Origin: VMFP01 sp964630025
GTDB lineage: Bacteria; Patescibacteriota; Andersenbacteria; UBA10190; CAIZMI01
Direction of reading: 5' to 3'
Assembly: GCA_964630025.1 (NCBI GenBank)
Contig: CAZVRG010000008.1
Coordinates: 1 to 30,845 of the forward strand
DNA length: 30,845 nucleotides
The position numbers were made by a program, and so were the translations under genes. The notes below the pieces were generated by a model that was given only the letters and a program-made list of their open reading frames with translations, was not told the DNA's origin and ran no database searches. Shown here piece after piece: positions 4,841 to 14,127 of the stretch (its first letter is position 1; each line of letters begins with the position of its first letter).

Positions 4841-5689
4841 TTATCGACGCAGCTCTTTCAAGAGCGCGACATCCTTTTTCCGACGCGGCTCTTCCCCTGG
4901 AGTTTCCAGAACGAAATTCCGGCCTTGAAAGTCCCGATGGCGGAGAAGCAATCGAAACGTTTCGGAGCCAAGATGCCCATCGCCAATATCTGCATGCCGA
5001 TCCTTCCGCTCGCCGAACCCGAACGCGGAATCATTCGCATGGACGAGCTTGAAACGCTCGATGGGAATATGTTTTTTGAATGCGCGCATCGTCGCAGAGA
5101 GCGCAGCCGATGTCCGCAGGTCGTAGTTGGAGGCAAACAAGTGACACGTGTCGAGGCAAATGCCGAGGTCTGGTCGCTCGACGCCATTGAGGATACACGC
5201 CAACTCCTCAAAGGAGTCCCCGATAATCGCGCCGGTACCGGCGGAGATCTCCAGAAGCAGCTCGGTTGTGTGCGGTCCGCCTTTCTTTGGGTCATAGATT
5301 TCTTTCAAACGATCCACGGTTTGTTTGAGCGCTGCGTTTTCGCCGAGGTCTGATGCGCTGCCGAGGTGCGTCATCACATAGCGCGCGCCCAGAAGCGTGC
5401 CGCGTTCCAGCTCCTCACGAATAGCCGACACGGACCCAAAGGAGACTCGATTGTTTTTCGAGGCAAAATTGATGTAATACGGCGCGTGAATATACGACTC
5501 GAGTTTCCACTTCGCAGAACGCTCTCGAAAGAGCTGGGCCGTCGTGTGTGAAATCTTTGGCGCACCGCCGCCGCGCGGACTGCGGGAGAAAAACTGAAAG
5601 CATTCACACCCGAGCTCGTAGGCGCGTCGCGGCGCTTCTTCAAGTCCACCTGCGCCAGAAACATGGAGACCGATCTTCGGACGAGGCAT
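4841..5689 (-). CDS. nfo: Endonuclease IV (AP endonuclease)
   Basis: This encodes 282 aa from ATG 5689. An in-frame TTG at 5704 would overlap ybbR by 11 bases and is less likely. It cleaves DNA 5' to abasic sites, the step after glycosylase action. It is a TIM-barrel with the tri-zinc ligand motifs all visible: HAPYYIN, THLGS, LEISAG (Glu), DTCHLFASNYD, VHANDS, DRHADIGDGHLG and LETPG. Length matches the family. It sits between ybbR and UDG on the minus strand with almost no spacing, so repair of uracil and abasic sites is probably co-expressed. Confidence 0.95.
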   Translation of the reverse strand: MPRPKIGLHVSGAGGLEEAPRRAYELGCECFQFFSRSPRGGGAPKISHTTAQLFRERSAKWKLESYIHAPYYINFASKNNRVSFGSVSAIREELERGTLLGARYVMTHLGSASDLGENAALKQTVDRLKEIYDPKKGGPHTTELLLEISAGTGAIIGDSFEELACILNGVERPDLGICLDTCHLFASNYDLRTSAALSATMRAFKKHIPIERFKLVHANDSAFGFGERKDRHADIGDGHLGSETFRLLLRHRDFQGRNFVLETPGEEPRRKKDVALLKELRR

Positions 5690-5693
5690 AGAA

Positions 5694-6914
5694 TTACCGC
5701 TCAAGCGTCACTGCAATATCAAGACCTTCCACCGATGCTACGCGGATACCGTCTGGCACACGCGCATCTTCTCGGCGGGCACGCACGGTAAAGGTCCCGG
5801 CATCACGACCGCTTGCAGAAATGCCGTACGTCACCTGCTCATCGCGAAGCTGATTCAGCGTTTCTTCGCTCCCCTGGACAGTGACGCGCAGCGTGTCCGG
5901 CGTGACTTTGGCCACGCGAAGGCCATCCGGCACCTGCGTGACTTGCACTGCCGCGCGAACCTCTTTCGTTGCTTCAATGGGCACAATGTCGGCCTGGGCC
6001 TGCACGCGGGGCTCGCCTCCAACGACGGCAACCTGCGCAGGCAGGACGAGATCAAGCGTTTGTCGCAGCGTGCCGCGTGCGCCGTCGAGACGCAATGGCG
6101 TTGTGTCGACAAACGTGCGCGCTTCCAACGCTCCCCGCGGACCGCGCACAGTCACGACAGAGGGATCGGTTGTCAGTGCGCGCACCCATGTGCCGGGAGC
6201 AGGACTCCCCGTCGTCACCACGCGTACGCCCAGTGTCTTGGTTTCTTCCGCCTGGACAATGTCGAGTGTGACCTGCACATGATCGAGGAGCAGCTTGAGT
6301 CCTTCAGGAACGCGCAGGGGAACTTCTCCCTCAAACGGTGCCGTTGCTCCCTCTACGGGAACAACCGCTTCAATCGCTGCGGTTGCTTGCAAACGCCCGA
6401 GCGCCCCCCGCACATGGACGGTTGCGGGAGTACTCACGGCAGCACCAACACGATAGCCTGGTGCGGGGGTTCCTTCTGTCACTGCTTTTACTGGCAGCGT
6501 GCGCTGAACGACGGGATCCAATGTCAACAAGAGACGTTCCGGAAGAACAAGCAGCACATGCACGCGCGCATCCGTCGGAACAATCGTGACGTCTGCTGAT
6601 TGATTCCCAAGACCACGTCCCGAAAGATCCACAAACGCACGGACGAGATCGGCAGGGTTCCGTCCCTGCAACACAGACCGCGGCGCGCGCAGACGCACGC
6701 GCACAGGACCGAGCGGGTTCGCGAGCGCGAGATCTTCCCGCAGGTTACTCACCCCGACGGGGATGTCTTCTGCGGTGACCGTGCGGCTCCCGAGAAACGT
6801 GACGCCGGCCCAGAGCACGCCCGCAAGAGCAAGCGCGAGAAGTTTCGCGCCGCTATCATCGGTGAGGAGAGAACGCCATCGGCGCAGGAGGTCCGGAGTG
6901 CGCATCATGCGCAT
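5694..6914 (-). CDS. YbbR/CdaR-like domain protein
   Basis: This encodes 406 aa. A short cytoplasmic N-terminus is followed by one membrane helix (about residues 24-43, LLALALAGVLWAGVTFLGS) and then several YbbR-type extracytoplasmic repeats, recognised by recurring patterns such as V..TP..V.VRG....L and the alternating V.V strands. In Firmicutes CdaR is the membrane regulator of the diadenylate cyclase CdaA and is encoded next to it. Here no cdaA is adjacent. The upstream neighbour is rny, 13 bases away. Three possible ATG starts exist (6914, 6908, 6905), none with a clear SD. Confidence 0.8.
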   Translation of the reverse strand: MRMMRTPDLLRRWRSLLTDDSGAKLLALALAGVLWAGVTFLGSRTVTAEDIPVGVSNLREDLALANPLGPVRVRLRAPRSVLQGRNPADLVRAFVDLSGRGLGNQSADVTIVPTDARVHVLLVLPERLLLTLDPVVQRTLPVKAVTEGTPAPGYRVGAAVSTPATVHVRGALGRLQATAAIEAVVPVEGATAPFEGEVPLRVPEGLKLLLDHVQVTLDIVQAEETKTLGVRVVTTGSPAPGTWVRALTTDPSVVTVRGPRGALEARTFVDTTPLRLDGARGTLRQTLDLVLPAQVAVVGGEPRVQAQADIVPIEATKEVRAAVQVTQVPDGLRVAKVTPDTLRVTVQGSEETLNQLRDEQVTYGISASGRDAGTFTVRARREDARVPDGIRVASVEGLDIAVTLER

Positions 6915-6927
6915 AGCATACCAATCC

Positions 6928-8505
6928 TTATCGCGCAGTTGCCTCTGCGCGTACCTCGCGAATCACATTCACTTTCACTTCGCCGGGATACTTCAGTTCT
7001 TGCTCAATCCGGTCCGCAATGCCCTGCGCAAGCCGGATGGCGTGTAAATCGTCAATCTTTTTCGGCTCGACAAACACGCGCACCTCCCGACCCGCGGCAA
7101 TTGCGTATGCCTTCTCCACACCCTCAAACGAGGTGGCGATATCCTCGAGATCGGAAAGACGCTTCACATATTCCTGGTAGCTTTCGCGACGTGCGCCCGG
7201 ACGGGAGGCGCTAATCGCATCGGAGATCTGCACAATAATCGCCTCGATCGTTTCAAAGGGATAATCCTCATGATGGGCAGCTGCGGCCTTCCGTATCGCG
7301 TCCGGAACACCGTATTTTTTCATAATCTCCTCGCCGATTTCGACGTGCGTACCCTCGACCTCATGATCGATTGCCTTTCCAATATCGTGGAGTAGCACTG
7401 CACGCTTGACGAGGTTCACATCCGCGCCGAGTTCCTCCGCCAGCAGCGCACCGATGCGCGCCGCCTCCCAGGAATGCTGCAGGATGCTCTGCCCGTACGA
7501 TGTACGGTATTTCAAGCGCCCGACAAGTTGCACGAGCGCTGGAGGAAATTCCGTGATGCCCAGGTCATAACAGACTTCCTCACCTGCGGCGCGAATTTCC
7601 TCCGCGATCTCTTTTTTCACCGTGGCCACAACGTCCTCAATGCGCGCCGGCTGAATGCGTCCATCCGCGACGAGCCGCTCAAGAGAGCGCTTGGCAACTT
7701 CGCGACGCAGAGGATTAAACCCGGAGACAATGATTGTTCCTGGTGTTTCATCCACGATAATGTCACAGCCCGTTGCGGCCTCGAGCGCGCGAATATTGCG
7801 ACCTTCTTTCCCGATCACCCGTCCCTTAATGTCATCGTTCGGGAGGTGAACGCTCGTGGTCGAATTTTCCGTGACGTGCGGAGCGGCATACCGCTGAATC
7901 ACCGTTGCCAGGAGAAGATTCGCTTTCTTTTCAAGATCTTCGCGCGCCTGCGCCTCCATTTTCCGTACACGACGCACGATATCTGTCTTGGTTTCCTCTT
8001 CTGCGTGTGCAAGCACGCGCGTTGCTGCCTCCTGTTGGGTGAGTGCGGCGACCGTTTCCAGCTCACGCTGCAGCGTTGCGCGCTCCTCCTGGAGAGCAGC
8101 CTCTTTGGCCTGTACGTCTGCTACGCGCTCTTGGAGACGCAGCGCTTTTTGTTCAAGTACTTCGAGCTTCTGCGCGAGGCGATCTTCCCGCTCTGCAAGT
8201 TTCCGTTCCAATGCGTGCAGCTCTTCGCGCTCGCGACGTGCTTCCTCGTCAACGCGTTTTCGAAGCTCCAGCGCGGCTTTCTGGGCCTCAAGAAGAATGC
8301 GCTGTGCCTCTACGTGCGTCTCACCGGGCGGAGAGACACGTGCAGGACGCCGCTCGTCCCGCGCAGGAACCGGTACGGGTGACGGGGGAAGATCGGGTTG
8401 TATGGTGCGTGATCGAAATGGGCGAAAGATATTGAATGCCATGAGGTGGAGAACCGTAAACAATAAGGTCTCCCCGCCATGCGCACGCAGACGCGTGGCT
8501 CTCAC
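6928..8505 (-). CDS. rny: Ribonuclease Y
   Basis: This encodes 525 aa from a GTG at 8505 that overlaps the clpP TGA by one frame step (GTGA), suggesting translational coupling. The domains in order are a short hydrophobic N-terminal stretch (TLLFTVLHLMAFNIF, residues 13-27, a marginal membrane anchor), a long Glu/Arg-rich coiled coil (about 60-210), a KH domain (IKGRVIGKEGRNIRALE), and an HD domain (VLLHDIGKAID, with H-D and later AAAHHED). RNase Y starts mRNA decay at the membrane in bacteria lacking RNase E. If the start were the ATG at 8442 (MAFNIFRPF), the protein would have no membrane anchor at all, so the start matters. Confidence 0.94.
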   Translation of the reverse strand: MRATRLRAHGGETLLFTVLHLMAFNIFRPFRSRTIQPDLPPSPVPVPARDERRPARVSPPGETHVEAQRILLEAQKAALELRKRVDEEARREREELHALERKLAEREDRLAQKLEVLEQKALRLQERVADVQAKEAALQEERATLQRELETVAALTQQEAATRVLAHAEEETKTDIVRRVRKMEAQAREDLEKKANLLLATVIQRYAAPHVTENSTTSVHLPNDDIKGRVIGKEGRNIRALEAATGCDIIVDETPGTIIVSGFNPLRREVAKRSLERLVADGRIQPARIEDVVATVKKEIAEEIRAAGEEVCYDLGITEFPPALVQLVGRLKYRTSYGQSILQHSWEAARIGALLAEELGADVNLVKRAVLLHDIGKAIDHEVEGTHVEIGEEIMKKYGVPDAIRKAAAAHHEDYPFETIEAIIVQISDAISASRPGARRESYQEYVKRLSDLEDIATSFEGVEKAYAIAAGREVRVFVEPKKIDDLHAIRLAQGIADRIEQELKYPGEVKVNVIREVRAEATAR

Positions 8506-9146
8506 CCGCCTTTTTTGGGAACGATGATTTTATCGACCACGCCGTACTCTTTTGCTTCTTCGGCGCTCAGATAAAAGTCCCGATCCGTATCTTTGGCGAT
8601 TTTTGCGAGAGGTTGTCCGGTGTGCTTCGCGAGGATTTTGTTCAAACGCTCTTTCATCGCAAGGAGATGCCTGGCCGAAATTTCTACATCAGCGGCCTGT
8701 CCTTCGGCGCCACCCATCACTTGATGGAGCAGCACTTCCGAGTTGGGGAGCGCAATGCGCTTTCCTTTCTTCCCTGCGGTAAGGAGCGTCGCGGCCATAC
8801 TCGCCGCCATCCCCACGCAAATCGTCGACACGTCACAGGAGACGTATTGCATGGTGTCATAAATGGCGAGTCCAGCCGTCACGACCCCGCCCGGGGAGTT
8901 GATATACAGCATAATGTCCCGCTTTGGGTCTTGGTTATCCAAAAAGATCAACTGCGCGATCACCGTGTTTGCGAGCGCGTCATTCACCGGCCCGCTCATG
9001 AAGATGATGCGCTCCTTCAGGAGGCGCGAGTAGATGTCATAGGCACGTTCTCCAAACTGACTCTTCTCGATCACGGTCGGGATGAGATACATGCCCGGAT
9101 CATTCTCGTCGCTGCTTCTCGGTGTGTGGTGAAACGGCGTGTGCAT
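8502..9146 (-). CDS. clpP: ATP-dependent Clp protease proteolytic subunit
   Basis: This encodes 214 aa. The serine protease triad is visible: S116 in GMAASMA, H141 in LLHQ, and D190 in DTDRDF. The INSPGG motif (82-87) is also present. The mature barrel normally starts at MYLIPTVIEKSQFGERAYDIYSRLL, which is residue 19 here, so translation may begin at 9092 or the first 18 residues may be a processed leader. It lies downstream of tig in the classic tig-clpP order. No clpX follows in this window. A good promoter lies just before the first ATG. Confidence 0.96.
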   Translation of the reverse strand: MHTPFHHTPRSSDENDPGMYLIPTVIEKSQFGERAYDIYSRLLKERIIFMSGPVNDALANTVIAQLIFLDNQDPKRDIMLYINSPGGVVTAGLAIYDTMQYVSCDVSTICVGMAASMAATLLTAGKKGKRIALPNSEVLLHQVMGGAEGQAADVEISARHLLAMKERLNKILAKHTGQPLAKIAKDTDRDFYLSAEEAKEYGVVDKIIVPKKGG

Positions 9147-9153
9147 GAACGCT

Positions 9154-9182
9154 AGTATACCCTGTTCGAAACTCTCTGTGAA
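9154..9182 (-). promoter_or_regulatory. Sigma70-type promoter of clpP
   Basis: On the minus strand TTCACA (9182-9177), a 17-base spacer and TATACT (9159-9154) match consensus at 5 of 6 positions each. The expected start point is about 9147, one base before the annotated ATG at 9146. So transcription would be leaderless for that start, or would give a leader of about 54 nt for the start at 9092. Confidence 0.65.
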
Positions 9183-9208
9183 CGTTTTGGCATGCTGATG
9201 ACGTATCC

Positions 9209-10495
9209 CTAGGACTCCGCGAGACCCTCCAAAAAGGCAAATACCTTCCGATTGCGCACCGTTCCTGCCGCAAGATCGCGCAGGGCGTCAAGATCGAGGC
9301 GCTTTTCCGCTTCCTCGAGCGTGGCGAAATGTTTCAAAACCTCATTCATTTCTTCCTGTACTTCTGCATCGGTCGCCGTAATCTTTTCCGCTTTCGCGAT
9401 TGCGCGCAGCGCGAGCCCGGCACGAATCCGCGTCAGCGCCTGCGGCTTCCACTGCTCACGTAATTCCGCAGGGCTTTTCTTCAACTGACTCAAGTACATC
9501 TCGAAGGAGAGCCCAAGGTCCGCAACGCCTTCTTTGAGCTCGGCAAGCATCGTATCGAGCTCTCGATCCACCAGAACGTCCGGAAACTCTCCGAAGGTCG
9601 TGTGGGTAATGATCTCGCGGAGCAGTTCCTGCTGGTATCGCTCCCGTTCGCGGTGCTCTTTTTCTTCTCGCAGGCCTTTCGTCAGCTGGTCTTTGAGATC
9701 GTGCAGGGTCGTAAACTTCCCCAAGCCGCGTGCGAACGCATCATCCGCGTTTGGAAGAACCCGCTGCTGAATGGTGCCCACCGTCACCGTAAAGGTTGCG
9801 GTTTTCCCACGCAGGTGCGCCTGGTGATGATTGTCGGGAAAGGGAAGCGGAAAGGTCTTGTGTTCTCCTTCGCGCGCCCCAAGGAGCTGTTCCTCGAAAC
9901 CGGGGACAAGATGACTTTCCCCGAGCACGATGGGATGCTTTTCCGCGGGACCAACATCCAATCGCGCGCCATCCACGACCGCCTGGACCGTCACGTCAAC
10001 CCGATCGCCTTTTTGTGCCCCACGGGGCACGGTGAGATAGCTCGCGCGCATCTTTTGGAGTCGCTCTATTTCGCGTTGCACATCCGCATCGTCCACGGTC
10101 ACCAAGTGACGCTCTCCGCGGACCTTCCGATACTCGCCAAGACGCACATCCGGAAGCACCGCAACGGTTGCGCGATACACCCACGGCTGATCAAGCGCAA
10201 CAGACTCGACCAGCACGTCCGGCTGCCCAATCGCTTCAATATCTTCGCGATCAAGCAGCGCGTCGACATAGGTGCGCGGAACAAGCTCTTTCAGCGCGCG
10301 CTCGGCGAGCGCGTGGTCGCCGATACTATTGCGCATGACATCAAACGGCACAGCGCCTGCGCGAAATCCCTTCGGCGCATGGTCTTTGGAGAGCTCACGC
10401 GCAGCCCGTTCAAGATACGGCCGCACGTCGGTGGCCGGAACTTCGATCCGAAGCTGCACTGTGGCATTCGGTGTTTTCTCAACGGTGACCTTCAT
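9209..10495 (-). CDS. tig: Trigger factor
   Basis: This encodes 428 aa from ATG 10495. It is the ribosome-associated chaperone and peptidyl-prolyl isomerase for nascent chains. The N-terminal ribosome-binding domain contains the signature-like region around GFRAGAVPFDVMRN (usually GFRkGkvP). A central FKBP-like domain (about 155-245) has VTVQAVVDGARLD and PGFEEQLLGAREGEHKTFPLPFPDN. The C-terminal helical cradle ends in the typical hydrophobic helix. Full length for the family. It precedes clpP, linking folding with proteolysis. Confidence 0.95.
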   Translation of the reverse strand: MKVTVEKTPNATVQLRIEVPATDVRPYLERAARELSKDHAPKGFRAGAVPFDVMRNSIGDHALAERALKELVPRTYVDALLDREDIEAIGQPDVLVESVALDQPWVYRATVAVLPDVRLGEYRKVRGERHLVTVDDADVQREIERLQKMRASYLTVPRGAQKGDRVDVTVQAVVDGARLDVGPAEKHPIVLGESHLVPGFEEQLLGAREGEHKTFPLPFPDNHHQAHLRGKTATFTVTVGTIQQRVLPNADDAFARGLGKFTTLHDLKDQLTKGLREEKEHRERERYQQELLREIITHTTFGEFPDVLVDRELDTMLAELKEGVADLGLSFEMYLSQLKKSPAELREQWKPQALTRIRAGLALRAIAKAEKITATDAEVQEEMNEVLKHFATLEEAEKRLDLDALRDLAAGTVRNRKVFAFLEGLAES

Positions 10496-10524
10496 ATCAC
10501 CGGCATAGCTTGAACCTTCCTCGG

Positions 10525-10554
10525 AAAAAATTCAAGCTCCCCTGCGGGAGCTTG
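10525..10554 (-). terminator. Rho-independent terminator downstream of the pyrophosphatase gene
   Basis: A perfect 9-bp stem CAAGCTCCC (10533-10541) with GGGAGCTTG (10546-10554) and a 4-nt loop is followed on the minus strand by AATTTTTT (T-run at 10530-10525). It ends transcription from hppA before tig. Confidence 0.9.
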
Positions 10555-10576
10555 CATGCCTTCGTACGCGTCACTG

Positions 10577-12664
10577 CTAGATAAACAACGTCGCAAGCGC
10601 CAATGTCAGCGTGCTGAAGAGCTTGATCAACACGTGCAGTGACGGGCCCGCGGTGTCCTTGAAGGGATCGCCGACCGTGTCTCCGGTCACTGCCGCTTGG
10701 TGCGCAGGACTCTTCTTCCCGCCGTAGTGTCCGGACTCGATGAACTTTTTGGCGTTGTCCCATGCCGCACCGCCGTTGTTCAACACTGCCGCAAGCAGTA
10801 CGCCGGCAATGGTTCCAACCATCAGGAAACCGGCTGCCGCTTCCGCGCGAAGCAGAAGCCCGACAACAATGGGTGCCGCGACGGCGAGCACGCCGGGAAG
10901 CACCATGTTCTTGAGCGCACCTTTGGTCGCGATGTCGACCGCCTGTGCGTAGTCCGGCTGTTCCGTCCCGTTCATAATCCCGGGCTTGGTGCGGAATTGC
11001 TGCCGAACTTCTTCCACAATGACGCCTGCTGCGCGGCTCACTGCGCGAATGGCTAGAGAGGCGAAGAGAAAGACCACCATGGCGCCAAGCAACGCACCGA
11101 CAAACACTGGTACCTGTGCGAGGTCCACGGTCTTAATGTGCGACTCCTCAAGATACGCGGAGAAGAGCAAAAATGCCGCGAGCGCTGCGGAACCAACGGC
11201 ATACCCTTTCGTGAGCGCTTTTGTGGTGTTTCCCGTCGCATCGAGTTCATCCGTCACGCGGCGCACGTGCTCCGGCGCATTGCTCATCTCGACAATGCCG
11301 CCCGCGTTGTCGGTAATCGGGCCATACATGTCCATCGCGAGAATGTATCCCACACTCGCGAGCATCCCCATGGTTGCGACCGCGGTTCCGTAGAGCCCGG
11401 CGAGCGCCATACTGACTTCTCCCTCTGCGCCGGCCAACGCCCGCGTGCCGAAGAAGAATGAAAGCAGCAACGCCAGCGACACAGTGATGACTGGCAGCGC
11501 AGTGGACTCAAGTCCCACCGCCATGCCGGTGATGATGTTCGTGCCGTGACCGGTCTGTGATGCTTTGGCGATGTCTTGCACCGGCCGATACTGCTTTCCC
11601 GTGTAATAATCCGTGATATAGACGAATGCAATCGCCGTCAAAATGCCCACAATGCCGGCTGCGAACAGCCAGATGGTGTCCACGCCAGGAGCAGACAAGA
11701 GCATGCGTGTGGTGAAGAACAGTGCAACAACTGCAAGGACCGTCGTGAGCCAGAACCCGCGTATAAGGGCGCGCATCGGTGCCTCGCCGTCGCGCACGCG
11801 AACAACGTGTAGTCCGATGATCGTCGCGACGAGCCCCAGCGCGTGCAGCACCAGCGGGAAGAGCACACCCTTAATGCCGAAAAGCGGAAAGAGCGCCGCG
11901 GACAGCACCATGGCACCGATGCTTTCCGCCGAAATACTCTCAAACAAGTCGGCGCCGCGGCCCCCGCAATCACCCACATTGTCACCAACGAGATCGGCAA
12001 TCACTGCGGGATTCCGCGGATCATCTTCCGGAATACCCGCTTCAATTTTTCCAACGAGGTCCGCTCCGACATCCGCCGCTTTTGTGTAAATGCCACCACC
12101 GAGTTGCGCGAAGAGCGCGACGAAGCTGGCGCCAAATCCATACCCGACAACGAGCGCCGGAATACGCGACGGATCAACACCGAGAAAGCGATACAGAATG
12201 TAGAGCGCCGCCACGCCCAGCACGGAAAGCGCGACAATGAGGATGCCGGCGACCGCTCCTGCGCGGAGTGCGGTGCTAAGCGCCGCATTGGTGCCGGAGG
12301 TTGCGGCATGCGCGGTGCGGACGTTCGCACGAACCGCAACTACCATGCTGACCGCACCGGCGATCGCGGAGAGCACGGCACCAACCGCAAACGCGCCGCC
12401 AACCTGGATGCCCATGGTCCATCCGCCTTGCTGCGCAAGCAGGCCGTATGCGAGCACGATGGCCGCCGTTACGAGCGCGGAAAGACCGAAAATGGTCCGA
12501 TACTGACGCCGCATGAACGCGTTCGCGCCTTCGCGAATGGCCGCCGCCACTTTCTCCATCGCGGGCGTGCCTGTTCCCTGCCGATGCACCTGACTCCACA
12601 ACACCCATCCGTAGAACAGAGCGAGAATCGTGACTCCCGGAGCGAAGTACTCAAGCGATGACAT
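10577..12664 (-). CDS. hppA: Membrane-bound proton-translocating pyrophosphatase, K+-independent type
   Basis: This encodes 695 aa with about 16 membrane segments. It couples PPi hydrolysis to ion pumping. The catalytic region has DVGADLVGKIE (198-208), DDPRNPAVIADLVGDNVGDC (214-233), DNAGGIVEMS and, near the C-terminus, GGAAWDNAKKFIE. Subtype: in K+-independent enzymes the Ala of GNTTAA is Lys, and here it is GNTTKALT with K482 and T485, so a K+-independent H+ pump is inferred. The GGRGADLFES stretch replaces the commoner AGM(A/G)ADLFES. A single-gene unit with its own terminator. It lies 39 bases downstream of nusA. Confidence 0.95.
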   Translation of the reverse strand: MSSLEYFAPGVTILALFYGWVLWSQVHRQGTGTPAMEKVAAAIREGANAFMRRQYRTIFGLSALVTAAIVLAYGLLAQQGGWTMGIQVGGAFAVGAVLSAIAGAVSMVVAVRANVRTAHAATSGTNAALSTALRAGAVAGILIVALSVLGVAALYILYRFLGVDPSRIPALVVGYGFGASFVALFAQLGGGIYTKAADVGADLVGKIEAGIPEDDPRNPAVIADLVGDNVGDCGGRGADLFESISAESIGAMVLSAALFPLFGIKGVLFPLVLHALGLVATIIGLHVVRVRDGEAPMRALIRGFWLTTVLAVVALFFTTRMLLSAPGVDTIWLFAAGIVGILTAIAFVYITDYYTGKQYRPVQDIAKASQTGHGTNIITGMAVGLESTALPVITVSLALLLSFFFGTRALAGAEGEVSMALAGLYGTAVATMGMLASVGYILAMDMYGPITDNAGGIVEMSNAPEHVRRVTDELDATGNTTKALTKGYAVGSAALAAFLLFSAYLEESHIKTVDLAQVPVFVGALLGAMVVFLFASLAIRAVSRAAGVIVEEVRQQFRTKPGIMNGTEQPDYAQAVDIATKGALKNMVLPGVLAVAAPIVVGLLLRAEAAAGFLMVGTIAGVLLAAVLNNGGAAWDNAKKFIESGHYGGKKSPAHQAAVTGDTVGDPFKDTAGPSLHVLIKLFSTLTLALATLFI

Positions 12665-12703
12665 CAGTGTTTTTCGTTACAGATACACGCGCAGTAAGCA
12701 ATA

Positions 12704-13972
12704 CTACGAAGACGCCTCGGAAGGCAATGTCTCGGAAGGAGTCTCTGCCTTCGGCTCCGTGGGAGCCGTATCGGACGGTGCCGCGGCGGAGGGTTCCCCC
12801 GCAGGAGGCGTTTCCGGTGTTTTCGTGGTCGTCTCCGGCGTTTCTCCGCGGGCCTCTCCCTCTTCTGGAGGAGCAGCGGTTTCGCTGGTCCCCTCCACCT
12901 TGCTGGCTTCACCGGTACGCACAATGTCGATGCGCCATCCAGTCAACTTGGCTGCAAGCCGAACGTTTTGCCCACGCTTGCCGATGGCAAGACTCAATTG
13001 ATCTTCATTCACATGCACAACGGCTTTGCGTTCCTCCTCTCGCAAATCCACAGCAACGACTTTCGCAGGACTCAATGCGTTTGCAATGAAGCGCCCGGCA
13101 TCTTGATCCCACGGGATCACATCGATTTTCTCTCCGGATAACTCGGAGATCACTGTTTGGATGCGGGTGCCGCGCTGTCCAATACAACTTCCCACCGGAT
13201 CCACGCCGTCTTGATGGCTGACCACAGCAATTTTCGAACGGACCCCGGGCTCGCGCGCAATGGCGACAATTTCGACAACGCCGGAAAAAATTTCCGGCAC
13301 TTCTAACTCAAAGAGTTTTTGCAGCATGCCGGGATGCGCGCGGGAGAGCACAATGTCTGTTCCACGACTCGTCATCTCCACTTTTTGCACATACACTTTC
13401 AGTCGCTGATTCAACCGATAATGTTCGGTGGGTACCTGTTCCGAAGGAAACAGAATACCGGTGGCGCGTCCCAAATCCACAAAGACATTTCCGCCTTCGA
13501 TGCGTTGCAGGGTCCCGTTCACAATGGCACCTTCTTTCCCTTTGAATGCATCAAAGACCGACTGTCGCTCCGCCTCGCGAATGCGTTGGATAATGACTTG
13601 TTTTGCGGTTTGCGCGGCAATGCGCCCATAGCGCGGATCGCTGGGCGTCACTTCGAAAAATATTTCTTCACCGACGGCTGTATCCTTTTTGTGCTTGTGC
13701 GCATCGTCCACCGTAAACTCGGCGTCGGGATTCGCGATTTTCTTTTCACCCGCATCCGTGGTTTCCGACTCTACGACCGTCATCACTTTAAAGAGCCGCG
13801 CGCGTCCCGTCTGCGGATCGAACGTTGCGCGGATGTCTTGCGTACGTTTTCCGTAGTCACGACGATAGGCAGCGGCAATCGCTGCGGCGATTGTTTCCAC
13901 GACCTTGTCGGCGGGAATACCTTTTTCTTCCGCGATTTGCGAAATCGATTGGCTGAAATTGTTCTCGGACAT
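12704..13972 (-). CDS. nusA: Transcription termination/antitermination factor NusA
   Basis: This encodes 422 aa. The N-terminal RNAP-binding domain (1-140) is followed by an S1 domain (about 145-212) and two KH domains with GXXG loops IGQRG (264-268) and IGKRG (330-334). It binds RNA polymerase and nascent RNA and modulates pausing. The last 65 residues are a low-complexity tail rich in Glu, Thr, Pro and Ala (for example TPETTTKTPETPPAGEP), instead of the acidic repeats of E. coli NusA. Iterated-word hairpin sequence lies directly upstream of the ATG. It is not adjacent to rimP or infB as it often is elsewhere. Confidence 0.96.
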   Translation of the reverse strand: MSENNFSQSISQIAEEKGIPADKVVETIAAAIAAAYRRDYGKRTQDIRATFDPQTGRARLFKVMTVVESETTDAGEKKIANPDAEFTVDDAHKHKKDTAVGEEIFFEVTPSDPRYGRIAAQTAKQVIIQRIREAERQSVFDAFKGKEGAIVNGTLQRIEGGNVFVDLGRATGILFPSEQVPTEHYRLNQRLKVYVQKVEMTSRGTDIVLSRAHPGMLQKLFELEVPEIFSGVVEIVAIAREPGVRSKIAVVSHQDGVDPVGSCIGQRGTRIQTVISELSGEKIDVIPWDQDAGRFIANALSPAKVVAVDLREEERKAVVHVNEDQLSLAIGKRGQNVRLAAKLTGWRIDIVRTGEASKVEGTSETAAPPEEGEARGETPETTTKTPETPPAGEPSAAAPSDTAPTEPKAETPSETLPSEASS

Positions 13973-13980
13973 GTATCGAG

Positions 13981-14050
13981 GCTAAGAGCTGAAAGCTGAG
14001 AGCTCCCGTGAGGTTCGTCCCCGATGGTAGCGATCAGCTCTCCGCTCTAC
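13981..14050. repeat. Iterated-word inverted repeat in the nusA leader
   Basis: One arm (13981-14005) repeats the word agctga/agctct about three times. The other arm (14028-14050, gtagcgatcagctctccgctctac) is a rough complement. On the minus strand this folds into an imperfect hairpin ending 8 bases before the nusA ATG. Similar architecture with other words precedes rpmF, nusB and rnc. Confidence 0.5.
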
Positions 14051-14055
14051 GCGTG

Positions 14056-14088
14056 TAAAAATAAAACGCCGCCCCAAAGAACAGGCGG
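14056..14088 (-). terminator. Rho-independent terminator after yraN
   Basis: On the minus strand CCGCC (14088-14084) pairs with GGCGG (14073-14069), followed by CGTTTTATTTTT. It separates the ATPase-yraN unit from nusA. Confidence 0.7.
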
Positions 14089-14127
14089 ACTGTCTCTACT
14101 CTATCCGTTCCGGCACATCCTGTCAAG

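Noticed and set aside
6600..7214. Plus-strand frames across ybbR and rny (and similar ones over hppA, nusA and nrdJ)
   Set aside because: Low-complexity Arg/Ser/His-rich products opposite conserved genes. No RBS or homology is visible.
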